Assembly (NCBI RefSeq): GCF_938010505.1
Contig: NZ_CALLVP010000043.1
Coordinates: forward strand, 1-29,783
Direction: 5' to 3'
DNA: 29,783 bases
From: an uncultured Veillonella sp.
GTDB taxonomy: Bacteria > Bacillota > Negativicutes > Veillonellales > Veillonellaceae
This document shows positions 16,738-25,271 of this stretch, one piece after another (the stretch's first letter is position 1; each line of letters starts with the position of its first letter). The position numbers and the translations under genes are program-made. Below the pieces are notes generated by a model that was not told the origin of the DNA, ran no database searches, and saw nothing but the letters and a program-made list of their open reading frames with translations.

Positions 16738-17223
16738 TTAATTTAACTCTTTTTTGAATAATATAGTAGTATGTTGTTTTCCTCTAAAATGAACCTTATC
16801 ATACGCAGTAAATCCAAAGGATTCATACATTTTAGGCAACCAAGGATGTTCCTTAGCCGTTCCTAATGTAACAATATGTGTTTTAAACTGTTCTTTTAAA
16901 AGCTCCTCTGCATAGCCCAAGACTTCCCGTGCATACCCTTTACCTTTGAAAGCTGGCGCCGTTACAAAATGCGCAATATGCGGATATTTATCTGGTGTTG
17001 AATATTTCACCCAAGGCATGCAAAATGTAATCGAACTAACTAATTGCCCATCAATATACAAACCATATACAGGATAATTTTCAATCCACTCCTTAGATTC
17101 CTCTTCCGTAAAATCAATGGCATCGAAGCTTATGGGATAGTCTTTTATAGCTGCGTAACCATCAATTAATACCTTATGATATTCTGCTGTATCTGCTACT
17201 GTTAATTGTCTAAATTCTTTCAT
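16738..17223 (-). CDS. GNAT-family N-acetyltransferase (copy 2)
   Basis: This 161-aa protein is a paralogue of the acetyltransferase at 7215-7697, sharing about 112 of 160 residues by direct alignment. The acetyl-CoA loop FKGKGYAREVL and the LGTAKEHPWLPKMY stretch are kept. The changes cluster in loops and near residues 141-150, which could alter the substrate. It stands alone, with its own terminator. The substrate is unknown. Confidence 0.9.
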   Translation of the reverse strand: MKEFRQLTVADTAEYHKVLIDGYAAIKDYPISFDAIDFTEEESKEWIENYPVYGLYIDGQLVSSITFCMPWVKYSTPDKYPHIAHFVTAPAFKGKGYAREVLGYAEELLKEQFKTHIVTLGTAKEHPWLPKMYESFGFTAYDKVHFRGKQHTTILFKKELN

Positions 17224-17580
17224 GGTCTTTCCCTCATATCTATATTTTTACTTACAAACTACGTATATTAATTCACTTTGTGAAAGTAATTATATATCAA
17301 TACGTATTTATTTGCAATATAATTACATAAATATTACGTGAAATTTTAATATCTAAAACGAAAGTTTCACATGCAATATTGTAATCTATAACTAAAAAAA
17401 CTAAGTCTCTAAAATATCTGCAGAAGGCTAGTACTGTAAGTGCCAAAAGCAAAAATATCTGTATAAAAATAAATCTAATTAAATAAAACCATAGTATATT
17501 AGACAAAAAAAACAGGATGTATCAAAAGATACATCCTGTTTTGAGCTTTCACAAGCTCGAGGGGGAAGTTAAGATATAAA
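17224..17580. other. AT-rich intergenic region, no gene seen
   Basis: These 357 bases lie between the second GNAT start and the adhesin stop. They are very AT-rich and hold the GNAT promoter region, a short palindrome ACTTTGTGAAAGT (17275-17287) and the adhesin terminator (17509-17542). Short open frames here have no ribosome site and no recognisable protein. Confidence 0.5.
17509..17542 (-). terminator. Terminator of the trimeric adhesin gene
   Basis: A perfect 15-bp stem, AAAACAGGATGTATC with its complement, closes an AAAA loop and is followed by a T run on the minus strand. It lies 38 bp after the adhesin stop. Confidence 0.9.
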
Positions 17581-19305
17581 TTATTTGTAAATACGGGAAC
17601 CGTATACGTCACGTTCGTTTTTAGATTCGTTGTTAACGCGAACACGTTCAGTTTTGTGACGATCGTTATCATCACCAGAAATACGATCAATACGGAAGTG
17701 GTTAAGACGAATGTTTTGTAATTCAGGACCGAATTCATTCAACGCACGTTTCATGTTTTCATCAATAGGCGCACCGTTTTGAAGCGCACGGTACAACATA
17801 GTTGCGAATTCGTAGCGAGTCATTTTTGCATCGCCTTTGAATGTGCCATCAGGGTAACCAACAAGGATACCATTACCAGCCAATTGGCTAATGTATTGGT
17901 AAGCCCAGTGATTTTGAGGAACGTCTGGGAATTCAGCAGTTTTGCTAGGATCGATTGCAAGTGGGTTCAAGATTTGTAACAAGTTGTTATATCTGTTTTC
18001 CATATCTTGAAGACGTGCATTCAATTCAGCGATTTCACGGCCCATAGCTACGCGGGAACGGGATTCTGGGGAACGTTTACCAAGACGAATAGATACGCCT
18101 GCGTTCAATTGAGTTTCACCAGTACCTACAGTACCGCCAACGGAGAACATTGTGTCTTCATTAGGACGGTAGAACGCACCCAATGCAGCAGCATTTGCAT
18201 TGTGGTAGTGACCATAACCAGCAGCGATAGTCGATTTATCATCTGGGTTGAAGTCCAATGGATGCAATGCAGCTAATGCAGCAGAGCCTGCACCTACTTT
18301 GTTAACGCGTCTTTCAACAGTACCAACACGGTTAGTCAAGTTTTTGATATTGTTATTAATTTGACCAGGTGTGGAGTTGTTGATTTGTGTTTGTAAATCA
18401 TTAGCTACGGAATACAATTGGCTACCGTTAACAGCATCTGTAGAAGTAGCGGAAAGCTCACCAGGAGCAACATTTTTAAGTTGACGTTCAGAACCAACTT
18501 GACCTACAGATACGGAACCTTTAGCTGCAGAACCTACGCCAGCAAAGCCACCGAAAGTATGACGAGCGATGGTTGCACTGCTTTGAGCTGTAGCTTCACT
18601 TGTAGTGGAGCCTCGACCTAAAGCGATAGAGTTCAAATGTGTTGCATTTGCATGGTCACCAATTGCCATAGCGTAGTCCGCTGTAGCCTTTGCATCAGAG
18701 CCAAACGCATTAGCACGCACGTTAGTTGCTTGTGCACCAGCACCAAATGCTTGAGCATGATCACCAGACGCAAGCGCAGAGGAGCCCATAGCAATAGAGT
18801 GATTATTAGTTGCTTGTGCACCAGAACCGATTGCATTAGATTTATAGCCAGATGCTAACGCTTCATAGCCAAGAGCTTGTGCACGAACTTCAGATGCCTT
18901 TGCACGAGTACCAATAGCTGTGGCCCATGTACGTTCTGCTTCAGCAGAATGACCAATAGCGATAGTATCATTCATCAACGCTTTAGAAGAATGACCCACT
19001 GCTAATGCAGAGGTACCTGCTGCAGTATTATTAACACCAATAGCGACAGAATTACTTTTCCAATCACCAGTTTTTAATGTGGCATCATCTGGCTCATTCT
19101 CGTAATCACGATCGCGGAAGTTCGCAGCAGATTCTTTTACAGTATTACCACTACCATACGCAACTGCATTGTTTGTACCTGTAACAACATTAGAATTGTC
19201 CATTACAACAGAAGCAGCGTCTACCGTATTAACAGTCGCACCAACAGCAGTGACAGCAACTAATACAGCAAACGCTAATTTTTGGGAATGTTTTATTTCT
19301 CTCAT
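17581..19305 (-). CDS. YadA-type trimeric autotransporter adhesin with C-terminal SLH domain
   Basis: This 574-aa surface protein should form a trimer in the outer membrane and stick to other cells or surfaces. Residues 1-30 are a signal peptide ending in VDA. A head of about ten YadA/Hep_Hag repeats (AIG..A.A pattern) runs from 86 to 230. The neck is at 268-300 (TSTDAVNGSQLYSV), a short coiled coil at 300-335 and the YadA membrane anchor at about 338-409. In classical members the protein ends there. Here a second coiled coil (420-445) and one SLH domain (459-508, FPDVPQNHWAYQ to YEFATMLYRAL) follow, then a charged tail. The SLH part would lie in the periplasm and bind the cell wall, as in OmpM of Negativicutes. 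It is a single gene, with GAGGGTG four bases before the ATG. Confidence 0.93.
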   Translation of the reverse strand: MREIKHSQKLAFAVLVAVTAVGATVNTVDAASVVMDNSNVVTGTNNAVAYGSGNTVKESAANFRDRDYENEPDDATLKTGDWKSNSVAIGVNNTAAGTSALAVGHSSKALMNDTIAIGHSAEAERTWATAIGTRAKASEVRAQALGYEALASGYKSNAIGSGAQATNNHSIAMGSSALASGDHAQAFGAGAQATNVRANAFGSDAKATADYAMAIGDHANATHLNSIALGRGSTTSEATAQSSATIARHTFGGFAGVGSAAKGSVSVGQVGSERQLKNVAPGELSATSTDAVNGSQLYSVANDLQTQINNSTPGQINNNIKNLTNRVGTVERRVNKVGAGSAALAALHPLDFNPDDKSTIAAGYGHYHNANAAALGAFYRPNEDTMFSVGGTVGTGETQLNAGVSIRLGKRSPESRSRVAMGREIAELNARLQDMENRYNNLLQILNPLAIDPSKTAEFPDVPQNHWAYQYISQLAGNGILVGYPDGTFKGDAKMTRYEFATMLYRALQNGAPIDENMKRALNEFGPELQNIRLNHFRIDRISGDDNDRHKTERVRVNNESKNERDVYGSRIYK

Positions 19306-19935
19306 CTTACACCCTCACTAAATAAAAAATATCCATATTATTACAATACAAATTTTTATTCTCTCTATGTTCCGTCTCTCACCTCGGCCTGATCAAGTAA
19401 GTACTCTAAAATTACACAAAGAAATACCCCTATCTCAGTTTAAGAAAAATTTATATTGTCAATTACTCGCCTAGCATATCAAAGTTTTACGATATACACA
19501 ACCCCTTTTTATACAACAAATTTAATCAACCTGTTCTTAGAACCCTTAAAAGTCGCTTTATTCCTGATTTTATAAGGGATTAAATTCAACTCATTATTGC
19601 CCCTTATAAGTTAAATTTTTCTCAACTTTGTAAACATTTTTTATCCAACAAACTGTATAACTTATAAATAAATAACCACCTTATAAGTATGAAAGATAGA
19701 CTATCAACTCCCATCATACCTTATTCATTCTTAATTCATGAATTATTAGTGAATTAAACTATCATGTATATTAATACATGACTTTATCATTTTATTATAA
19801 TTTTATATTTGTATAACAGCAGTAGATATAACTTCTTATCAATAGTAAACAAACCGTCATGAGAACGAAGTGAGAATAAAACTACTAAATACACCTTAAA
19901 TTATCCAATGTTTTATGTATACGTTCTAACAAAGC
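19306..19935. other. Long AT-rich region upstream of the adhesin, with TTATAAG repeats
   Basis: About 630 bases without a credible gene separate the adhesin from the flavo-diiron terminator. The motif TTATAA(G) occurs four times within 120 bases, at 19570-19576, 19603-19610, 19661-19667 and 19680-19687; two copies are the full palindrome CTTATAAG. This may be a control region for the adhesin. No clear promoter could be fixed in so AT-rich a sequence. Confidence 0.45.
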
Positions 19936-19939
19936 AAAA

Positions 19940-19974
19940 AAAGTCCCCTATTTTTCAAGAAAATAAAGGACTTT
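19940..19974 (-). terminator. Terminator of the flavo-diiron gene
   Basis: A 15-bp stem with two mismatches (AAAGTCC... and ...GGACTTT) is followed by seven T on the minus strand. It lies 20 bp after the stop codon. Confidence 0.85.
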
Positions 19975-19993
19975 CTTCATTTAATATATATGT

Positions 19994-21181
19994 TTATGCT
20001 AATAATGCACTTACAAGTTCTTCTGCTTTATTTAAATCAGAATCTTCGGGGTTCCAGTTACATTTGATTTCAGGTTCTACTACAGAGAAACCATATTTAG
20101 TTAACTCTTCACGAAGTACCTTTGTAGATTCACCAGACCAGCCATAGGTACCAAATACGGCAGCTTTTTTATTTTTGAATTTTAACTCACGCAAAAAGTC
20201 GAGCCAACCAGCTACAGCAGATAATACGCTGTTACCCACTGTTGGGGAACCTACAGCAATGGCTTTTGACTTAAAGACTTCCGTCATGATGTCATTTTTA
20301 TTGGTTTTGCTAATGTTAAAAATCTTAACACGTGTATCAGGGGATTGTTTAGCAATTTCTTCAGCAATCTTATGGGCCAATTTCTTGGTGCCATCCCACA
20401 TAGTATCGTACACAACTGTGACTTGATCTTCTTGGTACGCTTGAGACCATTCATAGTATTTTTCTACAATTTGTATTGGATTTTCTCGCCAAATGGCGCC
20501 ATGACTAGTAGCGATGATATCGATTGGCAAGTTAAGCTTTTGAATTTCTTCGACTTTGGCTTTTACCAATGGAGAGAATGGGTTCAAGATATTAGCGTAA
20601 TACTTCATTGCCTCTTCCCATAAACGGCATTGATCCGCCTTATCTGCCCACAATTCTTCTACAGCGAAATGTTGACCGAATGCATCGTTGGAGAATAAGA
20701 TATTGTCGCCTGTCATATATGTTGCCATGGAATCAGGCCAGTGAAGCATGCGCATCTCTACGAATACCAAGGATTTACCGTTCCCGATATCTACGGAGTC
20801 TCCTGTTTTAACAGTTTTAAAGTTCCATTCTGGATGATGATATTGGCCAACCAAGGACTTAACTGCATTTTCTGTACAATAAATCGGTGTATTAGGGATT
20901 TTTTCCATCAACGCAGGCAAGGAACCACTGTGATCCACTTCGCCGTGATTACATACAATGAAATCAATCTTATTCAAATCGATTTCCGATTCCAAGTTAT
21001 CAATGAAATCAGAGGAATGAGGTTTCCACACAGTATCGATGAGGACAGTCTTCTCCTCTTCAATCAAATAGGCATTTTGGCTTGAGCCATTATTAATACT
21101 GTAATCAGAACCGTGGAACTCTTGCAATTCCCAGTCGATTTTGCCTACCCAAGAAACATTGTTTTTAATGTGCTTTCTCAT
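19994..21181 (-). CDS. Flavo-diiron protein (FprA family, A-type flavoprotein)
   Basis: This 395-aa cytoplasmic enzyme reduces oxygen to water, or nitric oxide to nitrous oxide, and so protects anaerobes. The N-terminal metallo-beta-lactamase domain carries all the diiron ligands: H79, E81, D83 and H84 in NHGEVDH, H147 in MLHWPD, D166 in SNDAFG and H227 in TSHGAIW. The C-terminal flavodoxin domain begins near 253 with the FMN phosphate loop YDTMWDGTKK. No rubredoxin domain is fused, so a separate donor is needed. The start at 21181 is preferred because GGAGG lies five bases before it; an ATG four codons earlier overlaps that site. Oxygen versus NO preference cannot be read. Confidence 0.95.
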   Translation of the reverse strand: MRKHIKNNVSWVGKIDWELQEFHGSDYSINNGSSQNAYLIEEEKTVLIDTVWKPHSSDFIDNLESEIDLNKIDFIVCNHGEVDHSGSLPALMEKIPNTPIYCTENAVKSLVGQYHHPEWNFKTVKTGDSVDIGNGKSLVFVEMRMLHWPDSMATYMTGDNILFSNDAFGQHFAVEELWADKADQCRLWEEAMKYYANILNPFSPLVKAKVEEIQKLNLPIDIIATSHGAIWRENPIQIVEKYYEWSQAYQEDQVTVVYDTMWDGTKKLAHKIAEEIAKQSPDTRVKIFNISKTNKNDIMTEVFKSKAIAVGSPTVGNSVLSAVAGWLDFLRELKFKNKKAAVFGTYGWSGESTKVLREELTKYGFSVVEPEIKCNWNPEDSDLNKAEELVSALLA

Positions 21182-21198
21182 AATAACCTCCATTTTCT

Positions 21199-21274
21199 GT
21201 GAAAGTTGACGTGCATAACTCAGATTTTTTTAATGAACCTATAAAGAAACACGAATGATAGAAGCAACTTTCAC
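21199..21274 (-). promoter_or_regulatory. Inverted GTGAAAGTTG repeat in the flavo-diiron leader
   Basis: Perfect 10-bp arms lie at 21199-21208 and 21265-21274, 56 bases apart, and the nearer arm ends only seven bases from the Shine-Dalgarno sequence. They may be two operator half-sites, or a stem in the mRNA leader. GTGAAAGT also occurs as an inverted pair before leuA. Confidence 0.4.
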
Positions 21275-21399
21275 CGATAATACCAAATATATGGCCAAAT
21301 GTTATATCAATGGATACAACATAAATCGGTCATTAACTATAGTTTTATTATATCGATATCACACAATTAAGTCTGTACCTGTAGGTACAGTTTTGAGAA

Positions 21400-21942
21400 T
21401 TATTCTAAATGAGATGTTGGTTTTAAACCTGGGATAGCTTTATAGATATATAGAGAAATATATCCATCAACTAGGCTATGAACGACTGTACCACCGCCGA
21501 CAAGAACGAACACAACGTAAACGAGATCAATATTTGGCATTGTAGTTGTCGTATAGAACAAAAGGCAAGCTAACACTTCGCCAATAGCGTGAATAATGCC
21601 GCAGACGATATTGAAAGCGGTAAAAGATAAGCCCCCAGTCAATACAGAGGGATGATGTTTAATGTAGTACGCCCCCATCAAAGCAAACATCATATGAGAA
21701 GCAGCCCGCATAACGATAACGATGGGAAATCCTGCTACGAAAAATCCAAGTGTAGATCCCACTACTACGCAAGCCGCCATCTTTCGAGATAGAAACATGG
21801 CCAGAAATATAGGAACGTGACTCGCCAATGTATACGATGCCGGTGGTATCACTACTTTCAAAGGCATCACGATAGGAATCATAATGGCTAGCGCCATCAA
21901 TAAGGCAGTAATGGTTAAATTTCGATACATCGAAGAATTCAT
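21400..21942 (-). CDS. ECF-type transporter S component-like membrane protein
   Basis: This 180-aa protein has about five or six membrane segments and the size and pattern of a substrate-binding (S) component of an energy-coupling factor transporter. It begins with NLTITALLMALAIMIPIV, typical of that group, followed by ASHVPIFLAMFLS. It would recruit shared EcfA/EcfT proteins encoded elsewhere. The substrate is probably a vitamin; niacin is a weak guess. The start at 21942 has GAGGAGG five bases before it; a longer frame to 21990 lacks one. It sits alone between leuB and the flavo-diiron gene. Confidence 0.7.
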   Translation of the reverse strand: MNSSMYRNLTITALLMALAIMIPIVMPLKVVIPPASYTLASHVPIFLAMFLSRKMAACVVVGSTLGFFVAGFPIVIVMRAASHMMFALMGAYYIKHHPSVLTGGLSFTAFNIVCGIIHAIGEVLACLLFYTTTTMPNIDLVYVVFVLVGGGTVVHSLVDGYISLYIYKAIPGLKPTSHLE

Positions 21943-22088
21943 AAAGGCCTCCTCATTATCTCTTTCCAATACATCTACTAATACAATCATTTAATACAAT
22001 TATCTGATTCACTACAAAACTGCTAATCAAATAATTCTAACCCTATAGACAAGGCTAGTAAAAAATAAGGAAACATAATCTCTCCTGC

Positions 22089-22119
22089 AAAAAAGAGAGG
22101 GCCTTTCCCTCTCTTTTTT
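22089..22119 (-). terminator. Terminator of the leucine operon
   Basis: A strong stem, GAGAGGG with CCCTCTC, extended by A/T pairs, closes a 5-base loop and is followed by T on the minus strand. It lies 9 bp after leuB. Confidence 0.9.
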
Positions 22120-22127
22120 AATGACAC

Positions 22128-23198
22128 TTATAGTCGTTCGATTACGGCTTGCGCCATTTCAGTAGTACCTACGCGTTTCAAACCTTCGCGGTAGATATCG
22201 CCTGTGCGGTAACCATCAACAAGCACTTGTTCCACAGCATTTTCAATAGCGTCAGCCACTTGAGGCAAATCAAGGGAATGACGGCACATCATAGCAGCGG
22301 ACAAGATTGTACCCAACGGATTTGCCAAGTTTTTGCCCATAATGTCCGGTGCAGAACCGTGGATTGGTTCGTACAAAGCAGTACCAGTACCCATAGATGC
22401 AGATGGTAAAAGCCCGATGGAACCAGAGATTACAGCGCCTTCATCGGATAAGATATCACCGAACAAGTTTGTAGTAACGATAACGTCGAACTGTGCAGGA
22501 TTTACAACGAGCTGCATTGCGGTATTATCTACATAAAGGTAATCTGTTGCGATATCCGGATTGGCAGCGGCTTTCTCTTGCGCAATTTTGCGCCACAAAC
22601 GAGAAGAAGCCAATACATTCGCTTTATCTACGGATACAACCTTTTTATTGCGTTTGCGAGCTGTTTCCATAGCGATATCCATGATGCGCTCTACTTCGTA
22701 ACGGCTGTATGTTTCTTTATCCCAAGCAAACTCGTTAGCACCCTCACCTTGCGCCTCTTCCCGTTCACCAAAGTAAATGCCGCCAGTTAACTCACGAACG
22801 ATAACGAAATCTACATCTTGCACGAGTTCCTTTTTAAGCGGAGAATACTCTTGCAAGGATGGATAGATTTTTACAGGACGCAAGTTACAGAACAAACCAA
22901 GCTCCTTACGAAGACCTAGAATTGCTTTCTCAGGACGGATAGAAGGATCGACATTATCCCATTTAGGACCGCCAACAGCACCCAACAATACAGCATCAGC
23001 CGCTTTACAAGCCTCGATCGTATCCTCAGTCAAAGGCACACCGTATGCATCGATAGACGCACCGCCCGCTTTCTTATCAATCCAATTAACCTTTACATTG
23101 GCTTTCTCAAAAGCCACATCGCATACAGCCTTCGCTGCCGCAATAATCTCAGTACCGATACCATCACCAGGAATCAATACGATACTCTTTTCGCTCAT
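22128..23198 (-). CDS. leuB: 3-isopropylmalate dehydrogenase
   Basis: LeuB oxidises and decarboxylates 3-isopropylmalate to 2-ketoisocaproate with NAD+, the last dedicated step before the transaminase of leucine synthesis. The 356 aa match the family. It shows the GDGIG turn (11-15), ELTGGIYFGERE and the metal- and substrate-binding DNTAMQLV and TNLFGDILSDE stretches. The start at 23198 is preferred because GAGAGG lies four bases before it; an ATG nine codons earlier has none. It is the last gene of the operon, but unlike its partners it is separated from leuD by about 320 bp. Confidence 0.97.
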   Translation of the reverse strand: MSEKSIVLIPGDGIGTEIIAAAKAVCDVAFEKANVKVNWIDKKAGGASIDAYGVPLTEDTIEACKAADAVLLGAVGGPKWDNVDPSIRPEKAILGLRKELGLFCNLRPVKIYPSLQEYSPLKKELVQDVDFVIVRELTGGIYFGEREEAQGEGANEFAWDKETYSRYEVERIMDIAMETARKRNKKVVSVDKANVLASSRLWRKIAQEKAAANPDIATDYLYVDNTAMQLVVNPAQFDVIVTTNLFGDILSDEGAVISGSIGLLPSASMGTGTALYEPIHGSAPDIMGKNLANPLGTILSAAMMCRHSLDLPQVADAIENAVEQVLVDGYRTGDIYREGLKRVGTTEMAQAVIERL

Positions 23199-23517
23199 AT
23201 TACCTCTCCATATAACAAATGTCATAGATGAACTACAAACTCATCTTTCGTTATTCCACCGTTAGAAATCTATATAGACGGTGTCGAGACTTCACACGCC
23301 CAAAAGCCGAATACTCGTCTCTCCTTCAAATCCTGCGCCACAAATTCATTCAAGATTTTAGTAGCTGCTAGGTTTTTAAAGTTTTGACCAAAACCGAATA
23401 ATAAAACACGTAGATCCGAGGTGCATGCGCTAACGCGACTTTAGCAGGTCAAGGCTATGCCGCAGACCGTTAAGCTAGTGGAGCGGCAGCGCATCACCGA
23501 GGATCAGCAACGTAGTA
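23199..23517 (-). repeat. Structured insert between leuD and leuB
   Basis: The leu genes before this are packed one base apart, yet here 319 bases intervene. The part next to leuD (23408-23513) is GC-rich and folds into a long hairpin. Arms 23413-23431 and 23488-23505 pair with one bulge and tandem G-A mismatches, and an inner hairpin GGTC...GACC lies at 23447-23468. The part next to leuB is AT-richer and holds a protein-like open frame (23270-23440). It contains two copies of TATTCGGYTTTTGG. It looks like an inserted intergenic repeat or a decayed gene. No transposase or target duplication is evident. Confidence 0.6.
23270..23440 (-). pseudogene. Open frame without a start, possible gene fragment
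   Basis: On the minus strand 56 codons run from just after a TAA to a TAG with no ATG, GTG or TTG in a good position and no ribosome site. The peptide includes NLAATKILNEFVAQDLKERR and then VFGFWACEV, which reads like a real amphipathic helix rather than random translation. FGFG and FGFW near the two ends reflect the internal direct repeat. It may be the remnant of a gene, or a repeat family that happens to stay open. I recognise no family. Confidence 0.35.
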
Positions 23518-24009
23518 TTATTTGCGATTTTTCGCAAAGTTTACAAGACCACCAGCTGCCGCAATATCTTGAATGAATTTTGGCAACTCAGTCCCTTGGT
23601 ATTGTTCGTTCTTAGTCAAGTTGTACACGATGCCTTTAGACAAGTCTACGCCAATCGCATCACCAGCGTCAATGCGATCTACTTGTTCGCCGATTTCAAC
23701 TACTGGTAAACCGATGTTAATAGCATTGCGGAAGAAAATACGCGCAAAGGAATGTGCCACGATAACAGGCACGCCTTTCGCTTTGATAACGCCCGGTGCG
23801 TGTTCACGGGAGGACCCACAACCAAAGTTTTTGCCTGCCACCATGATTTCGCCAGTTTTCACATTAGGAGCGAATGTCGTATCAATATCTTCCATCGCAT
23901 GTTCAGCCAATTCGTTCCAGTCAGCAATCGCCAAGTAACGAGCCGGAATGATTACGTCTGTATCTACATCGTCGCCGTAGCGCCAGATTTTCTTGCTTTC
24001 AAAATCCAT
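23518..24009 (-). CDS. leuD: 3-isopropylmalate dehydratase small subunit
   Basis: LeuD is the swivelling small subunit that completes the isopropylmalate isomerase with LeuC. The 163 aa are the length of the short (LeuD-2 type) form. It shows GDDVDTDVIIPARYL (12-26) and the substrate-binding NFGCGSSREHA (61-71). The start at 24009 has GAGGAGG six bases before it and lies one base after leuC, so it is chosen over a frame reaching 24033 inside leuC. Confidence 0.97.
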   Translation of the reverse strand: MDFESKKIWRYGDDVDTDVIIPARYLAIADWNELAEHAMEDIDTTFAPNVKTGEIMVAGKNFGCGSSREHAPGVIKAKGVPVIVAHSFARIFFRNAINIGLPVVEIGEQVDRIDAGDAIGVDLSKGIVYNLTKNEQYQGTELPKFIQDIAAAGGLVNFAKNRK

Positions 24010-24010
24010 A

Positions 24011-25270
24011 TTAAACCTCCTCAGGGCCTGCAATGCGGCCTAATACAGCACTTGCTGCCGCCACGTATGGGCTTGCCAAGTATACCTCAGAATCAACGTG
24101 ACCCATACGACCACGGAAGTTACGGTTTGTCGTGGAAACAGTGCGTTCCCCTTCGGCCATGATGCCCATGTAACCGCCTAGGCAAGGCCCACATGTTGGA
24201 GTGGACACAGCACAGTCAGATTGAATGAAGATATCCAAAAGTCCTTCTTTCAACGCTTGGTCGTATACATCTTGAGAACCAGGGATTACGATGCAACGAA
24301 CGAATGGAGCCACCTTGCGACCTTTGAAGATTTCCGCAGCTGCCACTAAGTCTTCGTAACGGCCATTTGTACAGGAGCCAATGATTACTTGGTCGATTTT
24401 AATATCTTTGTCAATTTCGTTGATGTAATGCGTGTTGGATGGCAAATGTGGGAAAGCTACCACTGGTTGCAATTTGGACAAGTCGATTGTAATCGTTTGA
24501 GCATATACCGCATCAGTATCTGGAGCGATTGGCTCAACAGGACGATTGACACGGCCTTTGATATATTCTTCAGTAATTGCATCATAAGGGAATACGCCAC
24601 ATTTGCCGCCCGCTTCGATAGCCATGTTACAAATTGTAAGACGGTCAGCCATAGTCATGTGTTGTACGCCGTCCCCAGCGAACTCAAGAGCCATGTAACG
24701 AGCGCCATCTACGCCGATTTGACCGATTAAATCGAGGATTACGTCCTTACCAGTTACCCATTTGTTAGGCTTGCCGATAAGCTCAACTTTAATAGTTTCA
24801 GGTACTTTGAACCAAGTTTTACCTTCTGCCATAGCAACGCCCGCATCAGTGGAGCCTACGCCTGTGGAGAACGCATTCACCGCACCATAGGTACAAGTGT
24901 GGGAGTCAGCACCGATGATCATTTCGCCAGGACCGATAAGACCTTTTTCTGGCAAAATAACGTGTTCAATGCCCATTCTACCTACTTCAAAGTAGTTCGT
25001 AATGCCATGTTCGCGTACGAAGTCGCGCATTACCTTAGCTTGAGTAGCAGATTGAATATCTTTATTCGGTGTAAAATGATCAGGCACCAAGTAAATTTTA
25101 TGGCGATCAAATACAGGTTTTCCAATCTTCAAAAACTCTTTACGAGCCGGTGGGAATGTGATGTCGTTCATCAATACCGCATCCAAATGACATTCGATGA
25201 TTTGGCCTGGTTTTACAACATCAAGACCCGCATGGCGAGCCATATTCTTTTCAGTAATGGTCATACCCAT
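24011..25270 (-). CDS. leuC: 3-isopropylmalate dehydratase large subunit
   Basis: LeuC carries the [4Fe-4S] cluster that isomerises 2-isopropylmalate to 3-isopropylmalate. The 419 aa are the shorter form of the archaeal/clostridial LeuC2 (homoaconitase-like) type. The three cluster cysteines are C300 in GSCTNGRYEDL and C360 and C363 in TPTCGPCLGG. ADSHTCTYGA (121-130) is also conserved. It begins one base after leuA, with GGAGG nine bases before the ATG; a second ATG two codons later is also possible. It belongs to the tight leuACD block. Confidence 0.97.
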   Translation of the reverse strand: MGMTITEKNMARHAGLDVVKPGQIIECHLDAVLMNDITFPPARKEFLKIGKPVFDRHKIYLVPDHFTPNKDIQSATQAKVMRDFVREHGITNYFEVGRMGIEHVILPEKGLIGPGEMIIGADSHTCTYGAVNAFSTGVGSTDAGVAMAEGKTWFKVPETIKVELIGKPNKWVTGKDVILDLIGQIGVDGARYMALEFAGDGVQHMTMADRLTICNMAIEAGGKCGVFPYDAITEEYIKGRVNRPVEPIAPDTDAVYAQTITIDLSKLQPVVAFPHLPSNTHYINEIDKDIKIDQVIIGSCTNGRYEDLVAAAEIFKGRKVAPFVRCIVIPGSQDVYDQALKEGLLDIFIQSDCAVSTPTCGPCLGGYMGIMAEGERTVSTTNRNFRGRMGHVDSEVYLASPYVAAASAVLGRIAGPEEV

Positions 25271-25271
25271 A

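Noticed and set aside
17297..17506. A 69-codon hydrophobic minus-strand frame downstream of the adhesin
   Set aside because: It is very AT-rich, has no ribosome site, and its hydrophobic look follows from base composition.
19908..20147. Open frame of 79 codons on the plus strand across the flavo-diiron terminator and gene end
   Set aside because: It lies antisense to a clear gene and terminator, with no ribosome site and no recognisable protein.
21373..21390. Hairpin CTGTACC-TGTA-GGTACAG as terminator of the ECF-type gene
   Set aside because: There is no T run on the minus strand, so it is not a convincing terminator; it may be chance.
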